From Clostridium sp. AF27-2AA (GTDB taxonomy: Bacteria; Bacillota; Clostridia; Lachnospirales; Lachnospiraceae): 29,468 nucleotides of DNA. The notes under the pieces were generated by a model. That model was given only the letters and a program-made list of their open reading frames with translations, was not told the origin of the DNA and searched no databases. This document shows positions 23,272-29,468 of the stretch, in pieces (the first letter of the stretch is position 1; each line of letters starts with the position of its first letter). Both the position numbers and the translations under genes were made by a program. The stretch is from positions 10,818 to 40,285 of the forward strand of contig NZ_QUFI01000028.1 of assembly GCF_003478505.1 (NCBI RefSeq), in the 5' to 3' direction.

Positions 23272-24939
23272 TTACTCGCTCAAAGAAATATTGTAGAAAA
23301 GCTGATCGCTCAATCCGCTCCACAACGGTGCGAAGCCCTGTACCCGCTTGCTCACTGCAAACAGATGGAGTCTGGAGAACATCGGCACCCAGGCTGCGTC
23401 CTCGTGGATGAGCTTCTCTTCCAGCGCCTTGTATTCTGCAAGACGTTCATCCTCATTTACAAGGGTACGCGCTTTTGCTACACGCTCCATCACCTCCGTA
23501 TCCGGATAGTTAATGGAACGGATCCTTGTTTTCTCTTCATTGCCGAAGAAGGTATAAATGAAGTTATCCGGATCGTTGTAATCTGCGGACCAGGTAGACA
23601 TGAAGGAACCAAGCTCACCGGATTTTCTGGTTTCTAACCAGGTAGATTCATCGTAATTTTTGATTTCTGCGCGGATGCCAACCTCGGCAAGCTGATCGCT
23701 GACAATCTCCAGCGCCATGGTCATGGTATCAGATGCGGAACTGTCTGCCGCAATCTCCATATCAAAGCCATCTGCATAGCCGGCCTCGGCAAGCAGCGCC
23801 TTCGCAGCCTCCGGATCGTACTTGATTTCCTCCTGATCCGGATTAAAGCCGATAAGACCGTGTGGGAAGATTCCCTGCTCCACCTGGCCTCTGCCGCCGT
23901 AAAGGGCATCCAGAATAGCCTGGCGGTCAATCGACATCTGAACCACCTTGCGGACTCTGACATCCTGGAATGGCTCCTTATTAAAGTTCATGGTAAAGTA
24001 CACGATACCTACACGCGGGCCCTGTACGATCTGATCCGGATAAGTCTCGGTGAAACGGTCTACCGAATCTGCAGCATAATCCAGGTCGAGGATATCAAGC
24101 TCACCGCTTTCAAACATCATGGACTGGGTCTCGGTATCCGGAATGATCTTGATGACAACACCCGGGAGCCCGGAAGCACCCTTCCAGTAATCCTCATTGC
24201 GTGTCAGAACCAGCTGGTTGTTGAAGCTCCAGGAAGAAAACTCAAACGGGCCGGTACCAACCGTCACAGCCGGATCCATGCCGAACTGATCACCCGCTGC
24301 CTCGGTGGCCTCGCTATCGTAAATAGAAACACCCGGAGAAGAAATGCTTGCCAGGAAGCCTGCAAACGGCTCCTTTAAGGTAACCTTAATGGTGTAGTCA
24401 TCTACCACCTCAACACCTTCCAGGGTATCCGTCTCGCCTGCCAGGAGCTCATCCGCGCCCTTGATCTGGTCAATAAACTCGGTATTCACACCGCCTTCTA
24501 CGGTCAGCATGCGGTGGAAGGTGTACGCCACATCCTCTGCTGTAAAGTCATTGCCATTGTGGAACTTCACACCCTGTCTTAAATGGAAGGTATACTCCAG
24601 GCCGTCATCTGAAATATCCCAGCTTTCAGCCAGACTCGGAACAATCTTGGAATTGCCGTCCGCATCTACCTCAACATCTACCAGACGATCAAAAATGTTA
24701 AACGGCACCTCGTAGTCCTTGGAAGTTTTCTGCACATCCGCAGTCTGAATATCTGCGTTCAGAGCCGCAACCAGGTAACCGGTGGTATCCACATCCACAC
24801 CCTTTACCTCGGCCGTGCTCTCGTTCTCAGCGCCTGCAGTATTATCTGTTGTATCGGAAGTTTTGCTGCCGCCGCAGCCGGTCAGCGCCAGACCTGCTGT
24901 CAGAGCAGCCGCCAGCATGAGACTGATCTTCTTTTTCAT
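23272..24939 (-). CDS. oppA: Peptide-binding lipoprotein (SBP family 5, OppA/DppA)
   Basis: A 555-aa extracellular solute-binding lipoprotein. The signal peptide MKKKISLMLAAALTAGLALTGC ends in a lipobox with lipidated C22, followed by a threonine/asparagine-rich linker. The family 5 fold shows SLAESWDISDDGLEYTFHLR and FHNGNDFTAEDV in the first lobe and ADYNDPDNFIYTF near the end. AAGGAGG sits 5 bases before the ATG at 24939. First gene of the five-gene transporter operon, with its own promoter and a leader hairpin. Peptides are the likely cargo; nickel or other ligands are possible in this family, but no specific metal motif is evident. Confidence 0.92.
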   Translation of the reverse strand: MKKKISLMLAAALTAGLALTGCGGSKTSDTTDNTAGAENESTAEVKGVDVDTTGYLVAALNADIQTADVQKTSKDYEVPFNIFDRLVDVEVDADGNSKIVPSLAESWDISDDGLEYTFHLRQGVKFHNGNDFTAEDVAYTFHRMLTVEGGVNTEFIDQIKGADELLAGETDTLEGVEVVDDYTIKVTLKEPFAGFLASISSPGVSIYDSEATEAAGDQFGMDPAVTVGTGPFEFSSWSFNNQLVLTRNEDYWKGASGLPGVVIKIIPDTETQSMMFESGELDILDLDYAADSVDRFTETYPDQIVQGPRVGIVYFTMNFNKEPFQDVRVRKVVQMSIDRQAILDALYGGRGQVEQGIFPHGLIGFNPDQEEIKYDPEAAKALLAEAGYADGFDMEIAADSSASDTMTMALEIVSDQLAEVGIRAEIKNYDESTWLETRKSGELGSFMSTWSADYNDPDNFIYTFFGNEEKTRIRSINYPDTEVMERVAKARTLVNEDERLAEYKALEEKLIHEDAAWVPMFSRLHLFAVSKRVQGFAPLWSGLSDQLFYNISLSE

Positions 24940-24972
24940 CATATCCTCCTTCACCTGGAACCATTTAAAACC

Positions 24973-25007
24973 CAAAAATGGTGCATTGCCCCGAAAGGAT
25001 GCACCAT
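24973..25007 (-). promoter_or_regulatory. Terminator-like hairpin in the opp leader
   Basis: ATGGTGCAT (25007-24999) and ATGCACCAT (24986-24978) form a perfect 9-bp stem, followed on the minus strand by UUUUUGGG, within the leader between promoter and ribosome site. This is attenuator-like; no recognised aptamer precedes it. Confidence 0.55.
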
Positions 25008-25053
25008 TGCATTTGCATGTTCACTGAGTTTTAAAATGTCCGCTAATGAGGAA

Positions 25054-25082
25054 ATCATACCACATTGAAAGGGGATTTTCAA
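25054..25082 (-). promoter_or_regulatory. Sigma-A promoter of the opp operon
   Basis: TTGAAA (25082-25077), 17-base spacer, TATGAT (25059-25054) on the minus strand, about 115 bases before the oppA start. Confidence 0.75.
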
Positions 25083-25171
25083 TATCATTTCGAGGGATGA
25101 GGCAGAGATTTCGAGAAGATAAGGTAAAGGCCCTGAAAGGGGCGGCCTTCATTTCTACTGTATTATGAAAA

Positions 25172-25291
25172 TTAGAGTGAATGCAATTCATTTAGTGTCA
25201 ATGCCTCCAGAAACACGATCCGTTTTGCCAGCAGCCTGGAATCTGCTGAAACCTGGGTAATACCTCCTGCGCTCTTCATTAATGTATTCAT
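25172..25291 (-). pseudogene. 39-codon ORF resembling a ClpP-like N-terminal fragment
   Basis: A 39-aa reading frame (ATG at 25291, GGGAGG 9 bases upstream). Its second half, SADSRLLAKRIVFLEA, looks like the N-terminal strand of Clp protease proteolytic subunits, where a similar SRLL...RIIFL segment precedes the catalytic body. The frame stops at once and nothing after it continues the ClpP fold, with no serine or histidine catalytic motif. I read it as a remnant or a truncated copy; a genuine small peptide is possible because its ribosome site is intact. Confidence 0.4.
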
Positions 25292-25364
25292 ACTCTCTGT
25301 CCTCCCTGTTTGATATCTATATTTTAGAGACAGGAGTACACATTTTTTGTACACTTGGAAATTC

Positions 25365-25393
25365 AAAAATGAGGGCCGTCACAATGGTCCTCA
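25365..25393 (-). terminator. Rho-independent terminator
   Basis: TGAGGACC (25393-25386) pairs with GGCCCTCA (25377-25370) around an 8-base loop, followed on the minus strand by five T. It would end any transcript coming from the small ORF at 25660-25812. Confidence 0.75.
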
Positions 25394-25659
25394 CCTTCTT
25401 ATTCTTTATCTATCATTTTATATCATGTTTTTTACAGGGCAACAAGTAATTCCCGGTTGTCCCTTTTTTATGGTATAGAATTCCCCTGTATCTATTTTGA
25501 TTTCGGTCGAAATGACCTTGATTATAAGATATGTACTACAAATAGATTTCGCCATTCAGGCAAAGCGGCTCATTGAGATATGAGGCAGACTTTTTCCGAA
25601 ATTCACACACGAAGCAAACCGCATGAAACGGTTCGTTTTGCTGCTAAATTCCAAATTCC
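25394..25659. other. AT-rich intergenic stretch without a gene
   Basis: No supported coding frame. The only structure seen is a hairpin at 25613-25642 (AGCAAA...TTTGCT with CCG/CGG) just after the small ORF's stop, without a clear T-run. The rest shows nothing recognisable and may be decayed sequence. Confidence 0.5.
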
Positions 25660-25812
25660 TTAAGTAATTGTTTCTTCGGCTTTTTTGATCCGACGCACAG
25701 AATTCTGAAGCTGTTCTACAAATGGGTCTTCGTAATCAGCTTCGATTCCAGCCAGATCTGCCTTCACGAAATCAAGCAATGCTGCCAGTTCTTCCAGTGT
25801 TTTTTTACTCAT
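25660..25812 (-). CDS. Small 50-aa charged protein (hypothetical)
   Basis: A 50-codon frame starting MSKKTLEELAALLDFVKADL and ending in RRIKKAEETIT. It has a GGAGGA site 5 bases before the ATG (25812) and ordinary coding composition. It is predicted to be helical and strongly amphipathic, with an acidic middle (EADYEDP) and basic end. A hairpin and then a terminator lie downstream, consistent with a one-gene transcript. I do not recognise the family. A small antitoxin- or adaptor-like helical protein is imaginable but unsupported. Confidence 0.5.
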   Translation of the reverse strand: MSKKTLEELAALLDFVKADLAGIEADYEDPFVEQLQNSVRRIKKAEETIT

Positions 25813-25940
25813 ATACTTCCTCCATAATACAGAGGAATCCTAAATAGGTAGGTTATCACATTTTCCGTATGTCTGCAACAAAAAATCGTACTGCCCCACC
25901 CGGCCCGGGAATTATTCACAGAGAAAAACAGGATTCATAA

Positions 25941-25983
25941 GAAAGGCCAGAGAAAACCGTTTCTAAAGCGATTTTCTCTGGCC
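25941..25983 (-). terminator. Terminator of the fucO-like gene
   Basis: GGCCAGAGAAAA (25945-25956) pairs with TTTTCTCTGGCC (25972-25983) with further inner pairing; on the minus strand it is followed by TTTCTT. It starts 22 bases after the stop codon. Confidence 0.85.
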
Positions 25984-26005
25984 CTATCTTTATCTCATAA
26001 TTTTA

Positions 26006-27154
26006 TTACATTAAGGACTTATACAGCTCCTTGATCTCCTCTACGGAAGTATCTCTCGGGTTACCCGGACGGCATGCGTCTGCGTATGCAGACTCGGACA
26101 GGAAGTCCAGATCCTCTTCTTTAACGATGGCCTTTAAATCAGCCGGAATTCCTACATCTGCGGACAGCTTCTTCACAGCGTCTACAGCAGCCTTGCGGTA
26201 CTCTTCCTGGCTCATGTTCTCTACGCCCTCAACACCCATAGCCTTTGCGATGTATTTGTACTTGTCACCGGTGCACGGAGCGTTGTACTCCATAACGGTC
26301 GGAAGAAGGATTGCATTTGCTACGCCGTGCGGGGTATCATATACAGCGCCCAGGGAGTGTGCCATGGAGTGAACAATACCAAGACCTACGTTGGAGAAGC
26401 CCATGCCTGCTACATACTGGCCAAGTGCCATACCCTCTCTGCCCTCCGGGGTGTTTGCAACTGCGCCGCGTAAGGAGTTGGAAATGATCTCGATTGCTTT
26501 TAAGTGGAACATATCGGTCATCTCCCAGGCACCCTTGGTGATGTAACCCTCGATTGCGTGGGTCAGAGCATCCATACCGGTGGAAGCGGTCAGGCCCTTC
26601 GGCATGCTGGACATCATATCCGGGTCAATGACTGCTACAACCGGGATGTCGTGGGTATCTACACATACGAATTTACGTTTTTTCTCAACATCGGTAATAA
26701 CATAGTTGATGGTAACCTCTGCTGCGGTACCTGCGGTGGTCGGAACTGCGATGATCGGTACGCACGGTTTCTTGGTCGGAGCTACGCCCTCAAGGCTTCT
26801 TACATCCTCAAACTCCGGGTTGTTGATGATGATGCCGATGGCTTTTGCGGTATCCATGGAAGAGCCGCCGCCGATGGCGATCAGATAGTCAGCGCCGGAT
26901 GCCTTGAATGCTGCAACACCGGTCTGTACATTCTCGATGGTTGGGTTTGGTTTGATGTTGGAGTAGATCTCATAAGCAAGACCAGCCTCGTCCAGAACGT
27001 CAGTTACCTTTTTGGTTACGCCAAATTTGATCAGATCCGGGTCGGAACATACGAAAGCTTTTGCGAAGCCTCTGACTTTTACTTCATTTGCGATCTCTTT
27101 GATAGCGCCTGCGCCATGATAAGAAGTTTCATTTAATACGATTCTGTTTGCCAT
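26006..27154 (-). CDS. fucO: Iron-dependent lactaldehyde reductase (FucO-like, Fe-ADH)
   Basis: A 382-aa group III iron-dependent alcohol dehydrogenase. It is very close to E. coli FucO over its whole length (MANRIVLNET start; PTTAGTAAEVTINYVITD and GQYVAGMGFSNVGLG blocks), with the same size. Metal ligands fall at D195, H199, H262 and H276; the NAD site is GGGSSMDTAKA. FucO reduces L-lactaldehyde to 1,2-propanediol with NADH during fucose or rhamnose fermentation. The ATG at 27154 has AAGGAGG 9 bases upstream. No fucose or rhamnose genes lie in the window, so the substrate may be lactaldehyde or another short aldehyde/diol. A TetR-family regulator gene is directly upstream. Confidence 0.92.
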   Translation of the reverse strand: MANRIVLNETSYHGAGAIKEIANEVKVRGFAKAFVCSDPDLIKFGVTKKVTDVLDEAGLAYEIYSNIKPNPTIENVQTGVAAFKASGADYLIAIGGGSSMDTAKAIGIIINNPEFEDVRSLEGVAPTKKPCVPIIAVPTTAGTAAEVTINYVITDVEKKRKFVCVDTHDIPVVAVIDPDMMSSMPKGLTASTGMDALTHAIEGYITKGAWEMTDMFHLKAIEIISNSLRGAVANTPEGREGMALGQYVAGMGFSNVGLGIVHSMAHSLGAVYDTPHGVANAILLPTVMEYNAPCTGDKYKYIAKAMGVEGVENMSQEEYRKAAVDAVKKLSADVGIPADLKAIVKEEDLDFLSESAYADACRPGNPRDTSVEEIKELYKSLM

Positions 27155-27208
27155 GATAAAAATCCTCCTTGAGTTTGTGCTCATTGATTTTCTGTTTTGC
27201 TGAATCTT

Positions 27209-27245
27209 TTCGGGATGTCATTTACATGATCATTCATCTCCCGAA
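27209..27245. promoter_or_regulatory. Inverted repeat upstream of fucO (candidate operator)
   Basis: TTCGGGA (27209-27215) and TCCCGAA (27239-27245) flank a core containing the palindrome ATGATCAT (27226-27233). It is 55-90 bases before the fucO start, a suitable place for TetR-type control or a leader hairpin. Confidence 0.4.
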
Positions 27246-27272
27246 CTGATATTATTTTAACAACTATAACAT

Positions 27273-27310
27273 AAAAAAGAAAGTGACAAAGTATCACTTC
27301 TGTCACTTTC
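27273..27310 (-). terminator. Terminator of the TetR-family gene
   Basis: GAAAGTGACA (27310-27301 on the minus strand) pairs with TGTCACTTTC (27288-27279) in a perfect 10-bp stem, followed by six T. It ends the regulator transcript about 100 bases after its stop and isolates fucO. Confidence 0.82.
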
Positions 27311-27409
27311 TTCTTATATTTGTGGATTTATCACAATTTCCATTGTAAATTTTGTATCATTTTTCCAGTGTTCCGAGGTTTTCTCCGATTCACAAAATCG
27401 TCGGCTTTT

Positions 27410-27988
27410 TCACAAAAGCTCCAGCTCCGAGAACACCTTCTCCAGCTTCGGCGGCATGGCTTCAACCAGCTTGTCCGACATGCGGCGCGGAGTATCTTTC
27501 ATCCCGCCAAGCACCCATTTTTCTGTCATATACACGGACCCGCGGCAATACATCTCCAGAAGGAACTCCATCTCTTCCTCTAACGGGCGGCTGGTCTTTC
27601 TGGCAATGAGATCTTTGTAAAACTGCAGAATCAGTTCAAAGTCGTGCTCTTTCACGGAGTTGTAATCATCCGACCGGAAAGCCTCGGTAAAAAATGCTTT
27701 CTCATTTAAGATAAACTCGAATTTCTGGGTCAGGCTTTCGCCGACCGTGTTCCCCATGCCAATCTGCTCGAAGGACTGCAGCACCAGCTTGTCAAAATAC
27801 CAGTTGATGAGATCGTATTTATCTTTGAAATTGCGGTAAAAGGTCTGGCGGGTCAGGCCGCTGCCCTCCACAATATCCTTCACCGTGATGCGGTCTACCG
27901 GGGTGGTCTTCATGCACTCCTTGATGGAGGCCGCCAGCTTGTATTTGGCACGGTCATGCTTTTCTTGTGTTGTCTTCTGTTCCATCAT
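27410..27988 (-). CDS. TetR/AcrR family transcriptional regulator (DhaS-like)
   Basis: A 192-aa regulator. The N-terminal helix-turn-helix is clear (ITVKDIVEGSGLTRQTFYRNF, split around residues 34-54, then KDKYDLINWYF), a pattern shared with DhaS-like TetR proteins. The C-terminal ligand/dimer domain (about 75-190) is not specific enough to name an effector. The start is ATG 27988 with GGAGAAGGA upstream; a second ATG follows at once. It sits upstream of the FucO-like gene on the same strand with its own terminator, so it is a candidate local regulator of that gene. Confidence 0.85.
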   Translation of the reverse strand: MMEQKTTQEKHDRAKYKLAASIKECMKTTPVDRITVKDIVEGSGLTRQTFYRNFKDKYDLINWYFDKLVLQSFEQIGMGNTVGESLTQKFEFILNEKAFFTEAFRSDDYNSVKEHDFELILQFYKDLIARKTSRPLEEEMEFLLEMYCRGSVYMTEKWVLGGMKDTPRRMSDKLVEAMPPKLEKVFSELELL

Positions 27989-28021
27989 GCTGCTATCCTT
28001 CTCCTTACATTTCCTTATAAT

Positions 28022-28050
28022 ATTGTATCATCACCGCAGTTCCACAGCAA
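28022..28050 (-). promoter_or_regulatory. Sigma-A promoter of the TetR-family gene
   Basis: TTGCTG (28050-28045), 17-base spacer, TACAAT (28027-28022) on the minus strand, 34 bases before the start codon. Confidence 0.55.
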
Positions 28051-28139
28051 GCAGATTACCCGAATTTCGCTTACACTTTCGTATACATCCGGAAAACACA
28101 TACCAAACCGCATTGGCATCCTGCTTTTTCTTTTCCCGG

Positions 28140-28168
28140 TTGTAAGCCTCCGCAGCTTATGTTACAAT
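28140..28168 (+). promoter_or_regulatory. Sigma-A promoter of the rlmI-like gene
   Basis: TTGTAA (28140-28145), 17-base spacer, TACAAT (28163-28168), 57 bases before the start codon at 28225. Confidence 0.65.
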
Positions 28169-28224
28169 ACTTTGGAAATAAAATCGCACGAACCAATAAC
28201 CTATTCACAATAAGGAGTACACAC

Positions 28225-29430
28225 ATGTCCGCAAATGTAATTTTAAAAAAGGGCGAAGGCCGCACCTTAAAGGCCGGCGGTGCCTGGATCTATGATAACG
28301 AGATTGACAAAATTGAGGGAGAGTTCGAAAACGGTGATATGGTTTTCGTTTCTGACTTTGACGGCTACCCGATGGGACAAGGCTTTATCAACACCCGTTC
28401 CAAGATCACCGTCCGTATAATGACCCGCAAAAAAGATACCGTGGTCGATGACGCTTTCATTGAGATGCGTGTCCGTGATGCCTGGGAATACCGTAAAACG
28501 ACCGTAGACACCTCCAGCTGCCGCCTGATCTTCGGCGAGGCCGATTTCCTGCCTGGCATCGTCATCGACAAGTTTTCGGATGTTCTGGTAGTCGAATCCC
28601 TGGCGCTGGGCATTGACCGTTTCAAACCGGTCATCCTGGATAAGCTGAAGAAAATCCTGGCTGAGGACGGCATCTCCATCCGCGGCGTTTACGAGCGCAG
28701 TGACGCCAAGGTCCGCCTGCAGGAGGGCATGGAGCGCGTGAAGGGTTTCATCGGTGAACCGTTTGATACCAAGGTTGAAATTGTAGAGAATGGTGTCCGC
28801 TATATGGTAGATGTTCAGGATGGCCAGAAGACCGGCTTCTTCCTGGATCAGAAATACAACCGCCTTGCCATCCAGAGACTTTGTAAGGACAAGAAGGTTC
28901 TGGACTGCTTCACCCACACCGGCTCCTTCGCGCTGAATGCCGGAATTGCCGGAGCTGCTTCCGTTCTTGGTGTGGACGCGTCCGAGCTGGGCGTAGCTCA
29001 GGCCCGCGAAAACGCAGAGTTAAACGGACTCTCTGACCGTGTCACCTTCCAGTGCGCAGATGTCTTTGATCTGCTTCCGGAGCTGGAACAGAAGGGCGAA
29101 AAGTTTGATGTGGTTATTCTGGATCCGCCGGCCTTCACCAAATCCCGCAGTTCCATCAAAAACGCTGTCAAGGGCTACCGCGAGATCAACCTGCGCGGCA
29201 TGAAGTTAGTAAAGGACGGCGGCTACCTCGCTACCTGTTCCTGCTCCCACTTCATGGACCCGGAGCTGTTCACCAAGACCATCCGCGAGGCCGCAGCCAA
29301 CGTACACAAACGCCTCCGCCAGGTAGAATACCGCACCCAGGCAGCCGACCACCCGATTCTCTGGACCGGAGGCGAGCAGGCATCGTATTACTTAAAATTC
29401 TACATTTTCCAGGTCGTGGATGAGAAGTAA
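28225..29430 (+). CDS. rlmI: Class I SAM-dependent rRNA methyltransferase (RlmI-like)
   Basis: A 401-aa RlmI-type methyltransferase, expected to make 5-methylcytosine in 23S rRNA (C1962 in E. coli). It has an N-terminal PUA-like domain (about 1-75, GEGRTLKAGGAWIYDNEI), a linker domain, and a C-terminal Rossmann fold. The SAM loop is DCFTHTGSFALNA; DPPAF and the CSCSH motif supply the catalytic aspartate and cysteine seen in RNA m5C enzymes. TAAGGAG lies 8 bases before ATG 28225, so the longer frame from 28159 is rejected. It has its own promoter and is divergent from the TetR gene. The family is firm; the exact rRNA position is by homology. Confidence 0.9.
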   Translation: MSANVILKKGEGRTLKAGGAWIYDNEIDKIEGEFENGDMVFVSDFDGYPMGQGFINTRSKITVRIMTRKKDTVVDDAFIEMRVRDAWEYRKTTVDTSSCRLIFGEADFLPGIVIDKFSDVLVVESLALGIDRFKPVILDKLKKILAEDGISIRGVYERSDAKVRLQEGMERVKGFIGEPFDTKVEIVENGVRYMVDVQDGQKTGFFLDQKYNRLAIQRLCKDKKVLDCFTHTGSFALNAGIAGAASVLGVDASELGVAQARENAELNGLSDRVTFQCADVFDLLPELEQKGEKFDVVILDPPAFTKSRSSIKNAVKGYREINLRGMKLVKDGGYLATCSCSHFMDPELFTKTIREAAANVHKRLRQVEYRTQAADHPILWTGGEQASYYLKFYIFQVVDEK

Positions 29431-29468
29431 CAATATAGAGACAGAACCCACTACAGGTCCGAAGCCGG

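Noticed and set aside
28267..28917. 216-codon minus-strand frame opposite rlmI
   Set aside because: Shadow of a strongly conserved gene, with no ribosome site or recognisable domain.

Overview
The window reads as a chromosome segment of a Gram-positive anaerobe of the Clostridia, most likely a Lachnospiraceae gut bacterium. Strong AGGAGG-type ribosome binding sites, sigma-A promoters, frequent GTG and TTG starts, a lipoprotein-anchored peptide transporter, a VanW-type wall protein and the gene families all fit this. No rRNA, tRNA, CRISPR array or complete insertion sequence was seen.

Left part (1-10500): a structured inverted repeat at the edge, an HD-domain phosphohydrolase (-), and a KDG-kinase-like sugar kinase (+). 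These are followed by a five-gene minus-strand operon for acid-sugar use: DUF1537 kinase, LarA-type nickel racemase/epimerase, glycerate 2-kinase, KdgT permease and PdxA-like dehydrogenase. It diverges from a PrpR-N/AAA/Fis regulator whose sigma-54 contact loop is missing. The likely logic is uptake by KdgT, C2 epimerisation by the LarA homologue, phosphorylation by the DUF1537 kinase and oxidative decarboxylation by PdxA2 to a triose phosphate, with GarK handling glycerate. A beta-carbonic anhydrase follows.

Middle part (10668-18690): an unusual three-gene operon of two paralogous ADP-ribosyltransferase-domain proteins flanking a zinc-finger/GNAT protein, then a VanW/G5 wall protein. Next is a compact AT-rich locus with the layout of a type III toxin-antitoxin system. 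It has a perfect-consensus promoter, a 5' hairpin, two tandem structured repeats of about 53 nt bounded by A5 runs, a GAAA-tetraloop terminator and a 149-codon ORF. The two repeats show compensatory stem changes. Next to it a cation/proton antiporter gene carries a fluoride (crcB-motif) riboswitch with an overlapping terminator.

Right part (18699-29468): a small GNAT gene, a complete oligopeptide/dipeptide ABC transporter operon (SBP-B-C-D-F) with a leader hairpin, two tiny ORFs (one like a ClpP N-terminal fragment), a FucO-like lactaldehyde reductase with an upstream TetR-family regulator, and an RlmI-like rRNA methyltransferase on the plus strand.

The items most worth following are the candidate type III toxin-antitoxin locus, the ART-GNAT-ART operon, the LarA-containing tetronate operon and the fluoride-switched antiporter.
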